Origin: Marinobacter lutaoensis
GTDB lineage: Bacteria > Pseudomonadota > Gammaproteobacteria > Pseudomonadales > Oleiphilaceae
Direction of reading: 5' to 3'
Assembly: GCF_001981305.1 (NCBI RefSeq)
Contig: NZ_MSCW01000007.1
Location: 62,001-126,000, forward strand
DNA length: 64,000 nt
How positions within the stretch are numbered: the first letter of the stretch is position 1; each line of letters starts with the position of its first letter. Below, in pieces: positions 36,773 through 46,392 of this stretch. A program made the position numbers and the translations under genes. The notes under the pieces are model-generated. The model was not told the DNA's origin. It did no database searches and saw only the letters and a list, made by a program, of their open reading frames with translations.

Positions 36773-38137
36773 ATGGAACACCGCCCCGATTTCCTCCGCA
36801 GCGGCGAGCCTGCGAGGCTCATTCCGATTGTCAGTGACAGTGCACGAGAACAGAAGTCCGCGTCCGTTCTCCTCGCCGGAATGCGATCGGTTTACGAACT
36901 CAGACAGGCTTTGTTGAAATCCATAGGCGTTCGTGTCGGAGCCCGAGCAACACTGGAGGCTTGGACTGAAGTGGTCTTCAGCACCACTGACAAGGTAAGC
37001 GCCCCTAGCAACGACAGGCCCGATGGCCTGCTCATCCTCAGAACGGGCAAGAAAGAGTGGAAGGCGCTGATTGAAGCGAAAATTGGCAACGAAACGGTTT
37101 CCGAAGAGCAAATTTCGCGTTACCTCCAGCAAGCCAAAGCACACGGTATCGATGCGGTTATCACAATCACCAATCAATTCTCCGCCCTGCCCACCCACCA
37201 TCCCGTCGCCCTTCCCAAAACGGCGACCAAGAGTGTGAATCTGTACCACTGGTCGTGGGCATTCGTACGAACGCAATGTGCCCTGCTGCTCAAGAACGAA
37301 GACGTTGAAGACGAGGATCAGGTCTTTATCCTGCGAGAAATCCTTCGCTATTTCGAAAGCGACCGCTCCGGCATCAGCCATTTCGACCAGATGAACCCCG
37401 AGTGGAAGGACATCGTCAACAAGGTCAAAAGCAATGCCCACCTCACCAAGACCAGCGATGAAGTACAGAATACCATCGCGGCTTGGCACCAGGAGCAGCG
37501 TGATCTCTGCCTCATCATGACCCGGCTGACCGGCAGCACGGTCTCATTGAAGCTCAAGCATGAACATCGCCTGGACCCCGCCAAGCGTCTGAAGGATGAC
37601 GCCGACCAGTTTTGCAAGACTCATACCCTGCATTGCGCCCTGAGTATCCCCAACGCGGCCGCCGATCTTGACGTCTCGGCGGATGTGCAACGGCGGATGA
37701 TCTATTGCAGCATGAAGCTCGCCGCCCCCAAGGACAAGAGAAGCACCAAGGCGAGGGTAAACTGGCTGCTGCGCCAGCTGAGGAAAACCAACCCCGGAGG
37801 CTTTTTCATCCGGGCCACCCGCCCGGGAAAAGCCGAAACAACCTACCAGCCACTTAAAGACCTTCAGGCCGCACCGGAGCTGATTGAGTCGACCACATCA
37901 AATTCCACCGCAACCACCTTTGACGTGGTCTACGAAGTGGATCTCGCCGGCAAGTTCAGCGGTCGAAAAGTCTTCATCGAAGAAGTGGAAAAAGCCGTGC
38001 CTCACTTCTATCAGGAAGCCGGCCAATGGCTGAAAGCCTGGACGCCGCCCGCCCCCAAGATAGAAAAACAGACCTATGAGTCAGCGGCGGCCGAACCTCA
38101 GGCGTCCGATCAAGAAGAGCGCCAAGCCTCGGACTGA
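36773..38137 (+). CDS. PD-(D/E)XK nuclease-like protein of unknown function
   Basis: A 454-residue protein with a GGGAG site 6 bases before its ATG. Near the N-terminus it shows the restriction-endonuclease-like core: D84 in SNDRPDGLLIL, then E101 and K103 in ALIEAKIGN, with a preceding helix carrying E62/E66. The rest has no motif I recognise; the C-terminus is charged and low in complexity. Base composition is clearly lower in GC than neighbours: I counted 29, 32 and 35 G+C in the 60-base lines at 37081, 37141 and 37561, against 40 in the line at 34801. Two direct repeats bracket it. These features suggest an acquired, perhaps defensive, gene. Confidence 0.75.
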   Translation: MEHRPDFLRSGEPARLIPIVSDSAREQKSASVLLAGMRSVYELRQALLKSIGVRVGARATLEAWTEVVFSTTDKVSAPSNDRPDGLLILRTGKKEWKALIEAKIGNETVSEEQISRYLQQAKAHGIDAVITITNQFSALPTHHPVALPKTATKSVNLYHWSWAFVRTQCALLLKNEDVEDEDQVFILREILRYFESDRSGISHFDQMNPEWKDIVNKVKSNAHLTKTSDEVQNTIAAWHQEQRDLCLIMTRLTGSTVSLKLKHEHRLDPAKRLKDDADQFCKTHTLHCALSIPNAAADLDVSADVQRRMIYCSMKLAAPKDKRSTKARVNWLLRQLRKTNPGGFFIRATRPGKAETTYQPLKDLQAAPELIESTTSNSTATTFDVVYEVDLAGKFSGRKVFIEEVEKAVPHFYQEAGQWLKAWTPPAPKIEKQTYESAAAEPQASDQEERQASD

Positions 38138-38170
38138 GACCTGCCGCCACCATAGCCAAAGCGTTGGACC

Positions 38171-38270
38171 TTACTCACAAAAACTGTGGATAACTTTGTG
38201 AGAATTGACAGGAAAGCCGGTGCAAACGCGGCATTGCCGCGGCCTGGCGGCCGGTGACGGGAATTTGAGC
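38171..38270 (+). repeat. Dispersed intergenic repeat, copy C (with DnaA box)
   Basis: About 100 bases between the nuclease-like gene and the MFS gene. CTCACAAA (38174-38181) and TTTGTGAG (38195-38202) form a perfect 8-bp inverted repeat around AACTGTGGATAAC, which holds the DnaA box TGTGGATAA at 38185-38193. Then come CAGGAAAGCCGGTGCAAACG, CGCGGCCTGGCG and TGACGGGAATTTGA. It looks like the least decayed copy. Confidence 0.85.
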
Positions 38271-38379
38271 GCTGCCCGGACCGGTGGCGCTCTTCCCCAG
38301 GGCCCCTTCGGAAACTGCCCATTGCCCCCCGTCGCGAACTATTGTTAGCTGTCTACCATTTTTTCCACAGGAGAAAGAC

Positions 38380-39576
38380 GTGTCGCATTTCCAGCTCGCG
38401 TTGTTGCTTGGCATGACCGTTGCCCTGGGGCCTCTGGCGCTGGACGCCTATCTGCCGGCCTTTCCCAGCATTGCCGAGGCGCTGGGCATCGCCCACAATC
38501 AGGTGGGACTGACCCTCAGCGCCTACGTGGCCACCCTGGGGCTGGCGCAGCTGGTGGGCGGCCCGCTGTCGGACCGGTACGGGCGGCGTCCGGTCCTGCT
38601 GGGCGGGCTGGCGGTGTTCGCGGCCGCCGCGGCGATGGTGGCCCAGGCGGAAACCCTGTCCGGCATGGTCGGCTGGCGAATCGTTCAGGGTATTGGCGGA
38701 GCCTTTTGTGCCGTCTCGGTGCCGGCGATCGTGCGTGATCAGGTGGGTGGCCAGGAAGCGGCCCGGCTGTTCGGCCTGATCGGGCTGATCATGTTCATCG
38801 CGCCGGCTGCGGCACCGTCCCTCGGGGCGCTGATACTCACCCTGGGCGACTGGCATGGGATTTTCCTGTTGCTGGCCGGCTACGCGGTGGTGGTGGCGCT
38901 GGCGCTGCAGGGGGCGCTCTTCCCCCGGTTGCGCCCCCGGCCAAAAGCTCGCACTCCGGTCAGCACGCTGGTAACCAACTACCTGCTGGTACTCAGGCAC
39001 ACCACCACCATGCGTTTCGTGGGTATTCAGGTGCTGTGCTTCAGCACCATGCTGCTGTTCATCACCCACTCCTCGTTCATCTACCAGGAGTGGTTCGGTC
39101 TCTCCGAGGGGCGCTTCGCTCTGCTGTTCGCCGCCAACATTGCGCTGATGGCCACCCTGAACCTGATCAACCGTCCCCTGCTCCGCCACTTTCCCTCGGT
39201 GATCCTGCTGCGGGCCCAGGTTCTGCTGCAGTTCCTGGCGCTGGTGGCACTGGTGATTGTGGTGGCGATGGACGGCCCTCTGTGGCTGGTGGCCACCTGC
39301 ATCATTGCCGCCATCGGCTGCCAGGGCGGCATCATCCCCAACAACATGGCCAATGCTCTGGAATTCTTTCCCCACCTCGGGGGGACCGCCGCAGCCATGC
39401 TCGGAGCCGCCCAGTTCACCCTTTCCGGCGCCATCAGCGCACTGTCGTCGGTGTATGGCGGCCACGCCCTGCTGCCGATCGTGGTGACCATGCTGGCGTG
39501 CTCGGCCGGCGCCGTGCTGCTGGCGCTCGGGGCACCCCGGGCGGTGGCCCGGGAAACGGCAGCGCAGGCCGCCTGA
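38380..39576 (+). CDS. Bcr/CflA-family multidrug exporter (MFS)
   Basis: A 398-residue, 12-helix major facilitator. The GTG at 38380 has AGGAG 7 bases upstream. The first helix LGPLALDAYLPAFP is typical of the Bcr/CflA group of drug-proton antiporters, with the loop 2-3 motif GPLSDRYGRRPVLL and helix 5 signature GAALGALILTLGDW-like region (APSLGALILTLGDWHG). Substrates of the group include bicyclomycin and chloramphenicol, but other compounds are possible. Confidence 0.87.
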   Translation: MSHFQLALLLGMTVALGPLALDAYLPAFPSIAEALGIAHNQVGLTLSAYVATLGLAQLVGGPLSDRYGRRPVLLGGLAVFAAAAAMVAQAETLSGMVGWRIVQGIGGAFCAVSVPAIVRDQVGGQEAARLFGLIGLIMFIAPAAAPSLGALILTLGDWHGIFLLLAGYAVVVALALQGALFPRLRPRPKARTPVSTLVTNYLLVLRHTTTMRFVGIQVLCFSTMLLFITHSSFIYQEWFGLSEGRFALLFAANIALMATLNLINRPLLRHFPSVILLRAQVLLQFLALVALVIVVAMDGPLWLVATCIIAAIGCQGGIIPNNMANALEFFPHLGGTAAAMLGAAQFTLSGAISALSSVYGGHALLPIVVTMLACSAGAVLLALGAPRAVARETAAQAA

Positions 39577-39686
39577 GCCCAGGGCGCCGGCACCGCTACC
39601 CCTGGCGCCGGAAATGCACTATGGTAAGAGCTGAACTGGCCGGCCGGCCCCCGGACCGTCCCGCCCCCGACACCGGAGCAGATGCC

Positions 39687-40625
39687 GTGACCGACACACC
39701 CCCTGAACCACACGCCGACCCCTCGGTGTACAAGACCCTGCTGGAATCCACCCGGGCCATTCCCTGGAAGATTGACTGGAAGACCCTGCGCTTCGCTTAC
39801 ATCGGACCGCAGATCGAGGCCCTGCTTGGCTGGTCACCGGAAAGCTGGGTGAGCGTCGACGACTGGGCCAGCCGGATGCATGAGGATGACCGGGAACGGG
39901 TGGTGAATTTCTGCGTGGCCCAGTCCCGTGACGGCGTCGATCACGAGGCGGATTACCGTGCCCTGACCCGAGACGGCGACTACGTCTGGATCCGCGACGT
40001 GGTGCACGTAGTACGCGATGAGCAGGGCGAGGTGGAGGCCCTGGTCGGCTTCATGTTCGACATCAGCGAGCGCAAGAAGACCGAGCAGGAGCTGGCGGCC
40101 TTGCAGAAGCAGCTGGAAGAATACTCGTTCAAGGACGGGCTCACCGGCGTCGCCAACCGACGCATGTTCGACCGGGTGATGGACGAGAACTGGGGCGAAG
40201 CGGCCCGGCGCCGTCAGCCGTTGTCAGTGATCCTGGTCGACATCGACAACTTCAAGCAGTACAACGACCGCCACGGCCACCTACAGGGCGACGAATGCCT
40301 GAAGCGGATCGGCTCGGTGCTGACGTCCGCCGCCAAGCGCGCCCGGGATTTCGTGGCCCGTTTCGGTGGCGAGGAGTTCGTGATCATCCTGCCGGAAACC
40401 GACGCCCAAGCGGCCATGAGCGTGGCCCAGCGGTGCCACCGCCTGCTGCTACGGGAACAGATTCCCCATGGCGACAGCGACGCCGGTCAGCTGGTCACGC
40501 TCAGCATCGGCCTGGGGACCATCGTTCCCAGCCGCGACGACACCGTCGGCGGTTTCCTGGAGCAGGTCGACCAGCGTCTGTATCAAGCCAAGCGCACAGG
40601 CAAGAACCGGATCGTGGCCGCCTAG
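39687..40625 (+). CDS. PAS-GGDEF diguanylate cyclase
   Basis: A 312-residue soluble protein. The GTG at 39687 has GGAG about 9 bases upstream; an ATG at 39621 is possible. A PAS domain with PAC motif (~12-140, FMFDISERKKTEQEL) is followed by a GGDEF domain (~150-310). The active site reads RFGGEEF and the upstream RARD gives an inhibitory RxxD site five residues before it, so this looks like an active, product-inhibited cyclase of cyclic-di-GMP. The signal for the PAS domain is unknown. Confidence 0.92.
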   Translation: MTDTPPEPHADPSVYKTLLESTRAIPWKIDWKTLRFAYIGPQIEALLGWSPESWVSVDDWASRMHEDDRERVVNFCVAQSRDGVDHEADYRALTRDGDYVWIRDVVHVVRDEQGEVEALVGFMFDISERKKTEQELAALQKQLEEYSFKDGLTGVANRRMFDRVMDENWGEAARRRQPLSVILVDIDNFKQYNDRHGHLQGDECLKRIGSVLTSAAKRARDFVARFGGEEFVIILPETDAQAAMSVAQRCHRLLLREQIPHGDSDAGQLVTLSIGLGTIVPSRDDTVGGFLEQVDQRLYQAKRTGKNRIVAA

Positions 40626-40650
40626 GAGACGCCCCGAAGCGAGAGGTTTC

Positions 40651-41514
40651 GTGAGTTCCCCGCACCCCCACCTTCCCCACTATCTTGGTGCTCCCCAATG
40701 GCAGGCGCCCGCCTGGAACCGGCTGCTGCCGCCGGGCCCCAGCCCGCTGGCTCGGTACAGCCGGGTGTTCAACTGCGTCGAGGGCAACACCACCTTCTAT
40801 GCCACCCCCAGCCAGGCGCAGTGCCAGCAATGGCGCCAACAGGTTCCGGACGACTTCCGTTTTCTGTTCAAGTTCCCCCGCCCCATCAGCCACGACCGGC
40901 TGCTGGCCGGCGTCGATGCACCGGTGCGGGACTTTCTGGAACGGCTTGCCCCGCTGCGGGACGTCCTGGGCCCCTTTCTGGTGCAGTTACCGGCGGCGTT
41001 CGGGCCGGAGCACCTGGATAACCTGTGGCGCTTTGCCGACGCCCTGCCACCGCCCCTGACCCTGGCGGTGGAGGTCCGGCACCCCGCCTTCTTCCAGAAG
41101 GGCGAAGCGGAACGGGCCCTGAACCGGGGCCTGCGCGAACGCCGCCTGGCCCGGGTCTGCCTGGACAGCCGTGCCCTGTTCTCAGCCCCACCGGACAACG
41201 ACACCACCCTCGACGCCCAGCGCAAGAAGCCCCGACTGCCCGTGCACCTGCTGCCCAGCGAGGCGGCACCGGTGATCCGCTACATCGGCCATCCGCAGCT
41301 GGACGCCAACCGCCCATTCCTGGCGCCCTGGCTGGACCGGGTCGCCGCCTGGCTCGATGCCGGGGCTCGGCCGTTCCTGTTCCTGCACATGCCGGACAAC
41401 AACGAGGCCGTGGCCCTGGCCCGGCTCTGGACCGAGATGCTCATGACCCGGATCCCCGGGCTGGCGCCACTGCCGCTTCGTGAGGCGGAGCAACCGCAGC
41501 TGGGGCTGTTCTAG
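40651..41514 (+). CDS. DUF72-family protein
   Basis: A 287-residue protein of the DUF72 (YecE-like) family, a TIM-barrel of unknown function. The GTG at 40651 has GAGAGG a few bases upstream. Family marks are the start SPHPHLPHYLGAPQWQ, NCVEGNTTFYATPS, FRFLFKFPRPISHD and, near the end, FLFLHMPDNNEA. It follows the diguanylate cyclase gene by 25 bases, probably in one transcript, without implying a common role. Confidence 0.9.
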   Translation: MSSPHPHLPHYLGAPQWQAPAWNRLLPPGPSPLARYSRVFNCVEGNTTFYATPSQAQCQQWRQQVPDDFRFLFKFPRPISHDRLLAGVDAPVRDFLERLAPLRDVLGPFLVQLPAAFGPEHLDNLWRFADALPPPLTLAVEVRHPAFFQKGEAERALNRGLRERRLARVCLDSRALFSAPPDNDTTLDAQRKKPRLPVHLLPSEAAPVIRYIGHPQLDANRPFLAPWLDRVAAWLDAGARPFLFLHMPDNNEAVALARLWTEMLMTRIPGLAPLPLREAEQPQLGLF

Positions 41515-41594
41515 CCCCGGAGTCGCCACGCCGCTCCGAGGGAACGGAACTTGCTTGACATTCCGAGCACCCCCGCACCCCACGAGACCGGAAC

Positions 41595-42725
41595 ATGGAC
41601 ACCCTCACCTCCAGCGGCCTCTGGCTGAATCCCTGGGTCCTGGCCACCGGCATCCCGCTGGTCACGCTGCTGGCCCTGTTGCTGCTCAAACGCCTTATTC
41701 TGGGGCGGGCCGCCGCCGTGGTCGGCCGTAGCCGGTTCACCGTGGATTCCCTGATCCTCTCCGCCCTGCCCTGGCCTCTGACCCTGCTGATCCTGTGCCT
41801 GACGGTGGTGCAGTTCAAATTCCTGGCCGCACACCTGGCGCTGATGTCCGATGCGCTGGAAGCCTACGCCGGCCCCCTGGAGTACTTTCTGCTGATCCTG
41901 GCTGTGGTGCTGTTCGTGGACCGCCTATGCAGCGGCGCCATCCGCGCCTACGCCGGTCAGTCCGATGCCCTGAAGGGCAGCCGGGGCATCCTGCAGGGCA
42001 TCAGCCGGGGCCTGGTCTGGGGGCTGGGCCTGCTGATCCTGATGGGCACCATGGGCATTTCCATCACGCCGGTGATCGCCTCTCTCGGCATCACCTCCCT
42101 GGCGGTGGCGCTGGCCCTGCAACCGACCTTGGAGAACTTCTTCTCCGGGGTGCAGCTGCTGGTGGACAAGCCCATCCGCGTCGGCGACTTCATCGAGCTG
42201 GAATCCGGGGAACAGGGCTTCGTGGACCGCATCGGCTGGCGCTCAACCTGGATCCGGATGCTGCCCAACAACATGGTGATCATGCCCAACAGCCTGCTGT
42301 CCGGTTCCAAAATCATCAACTACTACTACCCGGAGAAGGAACTGTCGGTGCCGGTGGAAGTCGGCGTGCACTACGACTCGGACCTGGAACACGTGGAGCG
42401 GGTCACGCTGGAGGTGGCCCGGGATATCCTGCGAACCCACGAGTGGGGCGTGCCCGACTACAACACCTTCGTGCTGTTCCACACCTTCGACAACTCCAGC
42501 ATCAACTTTACCGTGATGCTGCGGGCCCGGGAGTACTTCAACCGGTTCTGGGTCAAGTCCGCCTTCATCAAAGCCCTGCACAAGCGCTACGCCGAGGAAG
42601 GCATCACCATTCCCTACCCCATCCGTGCCATCAACCTGGATCAGGAAGGCGCGCGCGACGTCCTCGAACGGCGCCCCGCCGCCGGAGACTCAGGCTCCCT
42701 GGCCGAAACCCCGCGCGCGCGTTAG
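41595..42725 (+). CDS. MscS-family mechanosensitive channel
   Basis: A 376-residue membrane protein with four or five hydrophobic helices, the last (around residues 145-190) being the pore-lining TM3 with alternating small residues (SLGITSLAVALALQ). The beta domain follows at once: NFFSGVQLLVDKPIRVGDFI and the typical NNMVIMPNSLL. It opens when membrane tension rises and lets out solutes on osmotic downshift. That suits the osmoprotectant importer found at 55.7-59.6 kb. Confidence 0.92.
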   Translation: MDTLTSSGLWLNPWVLATGIPLVTLLALLLLKRLILGRAAAVVGRSRFTVDSLILSALPWPLTLLILCLTVVQFKFLAAHLALMSDALEAYAGPLEYFLLILAVVLFVDRLCSGAIRAYAGQSDALKGSRGILQGISRGLVWGLGLLILMGTMGISITPVIASLGITSLAVALALQPTLENFFSGVQLLVDKPIRVGDFIELESGEQGFVDRIGWRSTWIRMLPNNMVIMPNSLLSGSKIINYYYPEKELSVPVEVGVHYDSDLEHVERVTLEVARDILRTHEWGVPDYNTFVLFHTFDNSSINFTVMLRAREYFNRFWVKSAFIKALHKRYAEEGITIPYPIRAINLDQEGARDVLERRPAAGDSGSLAETPRAR

Positions 42726-42803
42726 ACTTCGCCTAACCCAAGGGCGCGGGCCGCCGGCCCCGCGCGCCCCGATGTCACGACAACTCGAACAACAGCCCAG
42801 ACC

Positions 42804-43520
42804 ATGAGCGACACCCAAGCCTCGATCCTTGTGGTCGACGACGACGCGGCCATCCGGGAACTGCTGCAGGAACACCTGACCCGGGTTGGCTACACGGTGC
42901 TGACCGCCGGCGACGGCGCGGACATGCACGCCCGCCTGGATACCACCCAGGTCGACCTGATCGTCCTCGACGTGATGCTGCCGGGGGATGACGGTTTCAC
43001 CCTGTGCCGCCAGATCCGGGCACATTCCCGGGTGCCGATCATCATGCTGACCGCCAGCTCCGATGAAACCGACCGGGTGGTGGGGCTGGAGCTGGGCGCC
43101 GATGACTACCTGGCCAAGCCCTTCAGCGCCCGCGAGCTGCAGGCCAGGATCAAGGCCCTGCTGCGCCGGGCCCGGTTCGCCCAATCCGACAACCCGCGCT
43201 ACCTCCTGTTCGACCGCTGGCGCCTGGACACCCTGGCCCACGAACTCATCGACGAGCAGGGCCGGGTCACCCCGCTCTCCGGGGCCGATTTTGCCCTACT
43301 CCAGCTGTTTCTCCAGCACCCCAACCGGGTGCTGGACCGGGACACCATCTCCGAGGTAACCCGGGGCCGGGAATCCCTGCCCCTGGACCGGGTGGTGGAC
43401 GTGGCGGTGAGCCGACTGCGCCAGCGCCTCGGCGACCGGGGCCGCAGCCCAAAACTGATCAAGACCGTGCGCGGGGCCGGTTACCTGCTCGCGGCGACGG
43501 TACGCCATGCCTCGGAGTAA
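42804..43520 (+). CDS. gltR: OmpR-family response regulator GltR
   Basis: A 238-residue regulator. Receiver domain (1-120) with D12-D14, the phospho-acceptor D56 in LIVLDVMLPGDDGF and K105 in YLAKPFS; winged helix at ~135-235 (LVDVAVSRLRQRLGDRG-like region). It overlaps the sensor kinase by 14 bases and lies upstream of a glucose-type ABC importer. In Pseudomonas GltR-GtrS controls exactly this importer and glucose-responsive genes, which supports the name. Confidence 0.85.
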   Translation: MSDTQASILVVDDDAAIRELLQEHLTRVGYTVLTAGDGADMHARLDTTQVDLIVLDVMLPGDDGFTLCRQIRAHSRVPIIMLTASSDETDRVVGLELGADDYLAKPFSARELQARIKALLRRARFAQSDNPRYLLFDRWRLDTLAHELIDEQGRVTPLSGADFALLQLFLQHPNRVLDRDTISEVTRGRESLPLDRVVDVAVSRLRQRLGDRGRSPKLIKTVRGAGYLLAATVRHASE

Positions 43521-44985
43521 CCCGACGTCCCCCCGGGCACGACGGCCCTGGCGTGGGTTTCCCACCTCGCTGCTGGGGCGGGTGCTGCTGCTGACCCTGG
43601 TCGCCATGGCCAGCGCCCAGGTGATTTCCAGCCTGGCCTGGGTCGCCACCTTCCGGGCCCAGCAGGTGCAGGGGCTGCTGGCCACCACCCGCAACCTGGC
43701 CCAGTCGGTGGCCGCCACCGCGCAGTTTTTCGATTCCCTGCCACTGGAATACCGGCACATCGTACTGGACCAGCTGCGCAACATGGGCGGCACCCGGTTC
43801 TTCGTGTCGCTGAACGAGCGCCGCATCGATATGACCCCATTGCCGGACACCGAGCGCAAACGGCTGGTGATCGGCGAGGTGGAATCGGTGCTGCGCAAGC
43901 GCCTGGGCAACCGGGCCAACCTGCACGTGGAGTTCGTCCACCCCGACAACCTGCGCATCCTCAACAACGAGCTGCCGCTGGATGCCCTGCCTCGGTCCTG
44001 GGCCCACTACGCCCTCACCCTGGAGCCCCTGAACCCGCCGGTGCTGGTCACCCAGATCGAAGTGGCCGAACACGAATGGCTGTACCTGGCGGCGGCCCTG
44101 CCCGCGCCCTATGTCTCCCTCGAAGACGAAGGCATTCCCAAGCAGCAGCTGCTGTTTCTGGTGGTGATGATCGCCATTCTCTTCCCGGTGCTGGCCTGGC
44201 TGATTCGCCAGCAGACCCGCCCCCTGCGCACCCTGGCCGGCGCCGTCCGGGAGCTGCCGCTGGACGACCAGGCGCCACCGCTGCCGGAGCGGGGCAGCGC
44301 CGAGATTGTGGCGGTCACCCGAGGCTTCAACGCCATGCGGCGACGGTTGCAGAGCTACATCAACGACCGCAACCAGCTGTTCCGGTCCATCTCCCACGAC
44401 CTGAAGACCCCCATCACCCGGCTGCGCCTGCGGGTTGACCTGCTCGAGGACGACACCATGCGCGAGCGCCTGGAAGCGGACCTGCAGGAACTGGAGCTGC
44501 TGGTGAAAAGCGCCCTCCAGACCATCCGGGACACCGAGATTCACGAGAACGCCGAGTGGGTGGACCTGACCGGCCTGCTGCGCGGCATCGTGGACGCCTA
44601 CCCGGGCGACGACGCCGGGCCGGTAACCCTGACGGGCCAGTGCCGGCCCTACCGGGGCAAGCCGCTGGCCCTGAAACGCTGCTTCGGCAACCTGGTGGAC
44701 AACGCCGTCAAATACGGCCGCCGACCCCGGGTGCGCATCGAGGACGGCGCGGACCGTCTGACGGTCCACGTCGAGGACGACGGGCCGGGCATTCCCGAGC
44801 CGCAGCTGTCTCGTATTTTCGAGCCCTACGTCCGGCTGGACACGCACCGGCACGGCCACGGACTCGGGCTCGGAATCGCCCGCAACATCGCCCAGAGCCA
44901 CGGCGGCGACCTGACCCTCGGCAACCGGCCCGAGGGCGGCCTGCGGGTCACGGTCACCCTGCCCCGCCACGGTTCGCCAATGTAA
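43507..44985 (+). CDS. gtrS: Sensor histidine kinase GtrS
   Basis: A 492-residue inner-membrane kinase. TM1 at ~22-45, a periplasmic region (~46-210), TM2 at ~214-234, HAMP, then the H-box with H297 in [13 protein letters not shown] and the ATPase domain ([28 protein letters not shown]). In Pseudomonas, GtrS senses 2-ketogluconate or 6-phosphogluconate and acts through GltR. Position between gltR and gtsABCD matches. An 18-bp palindrome overlaps its stop codon. Confidence 0.86.
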   Translation: MPRSNPTSPRARRPWRGFPTSLLGRVLLLTLVAMASAQVISSLAWVATFRAQQVQGLLATTRNLAQSVAATAQFFDSLPLEYRHIVLDQLRNMGGTRFFVSLNERRIDMTPLPDTERKRLVIGEVESVLRKRLGNRANLHVEFVHPDNLRILNNELPLDALPRSWAHYALTLEPLNPPVLVTQIEVAEHEWLYLAAALPAPYVSLEDEGIPKQQLLFLVVMIAILFPVLAWLIRQQTRPLRTLAGAVRELPLDDQAPPLPERGSAEIVAVTRGFNAMRRRLQSYINDRNQLFRSISHDLKTPITRLRLRVDLLEDDTMRERLEADLQELELLVKSALQTIRDTEIHENAEWVDLTGLLRGIVDAYPGDDAGPVTLTGQCRPYRGKPLALKRCFGNLVDNAVKYGRRPRVRIEDGADRLTVHVEDDGPGIPEPQLSRIFEPYVRLDTHRHGHGLGLGIARNIAQSHGGDLTLGNRPEGGLRVTVTLPRHGSPM

Positions 44986-44998
44986 CAACCCTGTTACA
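44981..44998. promoter_or_regulatory. Palindrome upstream of gtsA, candidate GltR operator
   Basis: TGTAACA at 44981-44987 and TGTTACA at 44992-44998 form a perfect 7-bp inverted repeat around ACCC. It begins just inside the gtrS stop and ends 85 bases before the gtsA ATG. Position beside the two-component genes makes GltR the obvious protein to bind it. Confidence 0.6.
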
Positions 44999-45083
44999 AC
45001 GGCTTTTCAGTTTGATACATCCCCTACCCGCCTTCTGCCATAGACTCCGACGCTACCCATACAACAAAAAAAGGGATCGTCGC

Positions 45084-46340
45084 ATGAGCAGCATCAAACG
45101 CACACTGTCCGCATTCGCACTGTCTGCCTCCCTGCTTCCGGCCGCCGTCCAGGCCGGGGAAGTCGAAGTCCTGCACTGGTGGACCGCCGGGGGCGAAGCC
45201 CGCGCGGCCGCGGCACTGAAGGACATGATGGAGGCACAGGGCCATACCTGGAAGGATTTCGCCGTCGCCGGCGGTGGCGGCGAAGCGGCCATGACCGTCC
45301 TCAAGACCCGGGCGGTATCCGGCAATCCGCCCGCCGCCGCCCAGATCAAGGGCCTGGACATCCGGGAATGGGCGAAGCTGGGATTCCTGACCAACCTGGA
45401 CGATGTCGCCGAGGCCAACCACTGGGATCAGCTGATCCCGCCGGTGATCGCCGATGTCATGAAATACGAGGGCCACTACGTGGCCGTGCCCATCAACGTG
45501 CACCGGGTCAACTGGATCTGGGCCAACCCGGATGTCCTGAAACAGGCCGGCGTCGAACTGCCCCGCACTCTGGATGAGTTCTACGCCGCCGCCGACAAGC
45601 TCAAGGCGGCGGGCTACATTCCCCTGGCCCACGGTGGCCAGCCCTGGCAGGACGCCACCGTGTTCGAGGCGGTGGCCCTGGCGGTGATGGGGCCGGAGGA
45701 CTACGCCCGGGCCTTCGTCGAGCACGACATGGCGGTGATCAACAGCCCGCTGATGGAGACCGTGTTCGCCGAGTTCGCCAAGGTGATGAGCTACGTCGAC
45801 CCCAACGCCGCCGGCCGGGACTGGAACTCGGCCACCGCCATGGTGATCCGGGGCGAGGCCGCCATGCAGATCATGGGCGACTGGGCCAAGGGTGAATTCA
45901 CCGCCGCCGGCCTGACCCCGGGCAAGGACTACATCTGCGCGCCGGCACCCGGCACCGACGGCGAGTTCACCTTCAACGTCGACTCCTTCGCCATGTTCCG
46001 CCTGAACGACGAAGACAACAGCCAGGCCCAGAAGGATCTGGCCCGGACCATCCTGGAACCGGAATTCCAGACCGTGTTCAACCAGGCCAAAGGCTCCATT
46101 CCGGTCCGCACCGACATGGACATGTCCGGCTTCGATGCCTGCGCCCAGGCCTCCATGGAAACCTTCAAGCGCAGCGCCCAGGACGGCGGCCTGGTGCCCA
46201 GCTTCGCCCACGGCCTGGCCACCACCAGCTACGTCCAGGGCCAGATCTTTGATGTCGTCACCAACTTCGTGAACTCCGACAACAAGGATCCGGCCCGGGC
46301 CACGGACCAGCTGGCCGCGGCCATCCAGGCCGCACTCTGA
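45084..46340 (+). CDS. gtsA: Glucose/mannose-type ABC transporter substrate-binding protein
   Basis: A 418-residue periplasmic sugar-binding protein with a signal peptide ending near AVQAGE. The mature start [20 protein letters not shown] and the later [17 protein letters not shown] are typical of glucose-binding family-1 proteins in gts/glt operons. It delivers sugar to the GtsBC permease. AAGGGA lies before the ATG. It is the first gene of gtsABCD, downstream of gltR-gtrS; a strong hairpin after its stop may raise its level over the membrane subunits. Confidence 0.9.
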   Translation: MSSIKRTLSAFALSASLLPAAVQAGEVEVLHWWTAGGEARAAAALKDMMEAQGHTWKDFAVAGGGGEAAMTVLKTRAVSGNPPAAAQIKGLDIREWAKLGFLTNLDDVAEANHWDQLIPPVIADVMKYEGHYVAVPINVHRVNWIWANPDVLKQAGVELPRTLDEFYAAADKLKAAGYIPLAHGGQPWQDATVFEAVALAVMGPEDYARAFVEHDMAVINSPLMETVFAEFAKVMSYVDPNAAGRDWNSATAMVIRGEAAMQIMGDWAKGEFTAAGLTPGKDYICAPAPGTDGEFTFNVDSFAMFRLNDEDNSQAQKDLARTILEPEFQTVFNQAKGSIPVRTDMDMSGFDACAQASMETFKRSAQDGGLVPSFAHGLATTSYVQGQIFDVVTNFVNSDNKDPARATDQLAAAIQAAL

Positions 46341-46348
46341 CCCGACCA

Positions 46349-46370
46349 GGGCCGCCCGCCCGGGCGGCCC
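46349..46370 (+). other. Intercistronic hairpin between gtsA and gtsB
   Basis: GGGCCGCCCG (46349-46358) and CGGGCGGCCC (46361-46370) are a perfect 10-bp stem with a very tight loop, 9 bases after the gtsA stop codon and without a T run. In many sugar ABC operons such structures protect the upstream message and give extra binding protein. Confidence 0.65.
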
Positions 46371-46392
46371 CCGTCCCTTCGGGAGGCTCTTC

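Noticed and set aside
36584..38270. Repeat-bracketed gene as an integron cassette with attC sites
   Set aside because: I could not find the GTTRRRY / RYYYAAC pair with proper spacing and there is no integrase gene.
36584..38270. Composite transposon with insertion sequences at the ends
   Set aside because: The repeats are only ~100 bp, have no transposase, and a third copy is unlinked to the gene.
42737..42773. GC-rich inverted repeat between the MscS gene and gltR as a terminator
   Set aside because: The symmetry is imperfect and no T run follows, so I do not call it.
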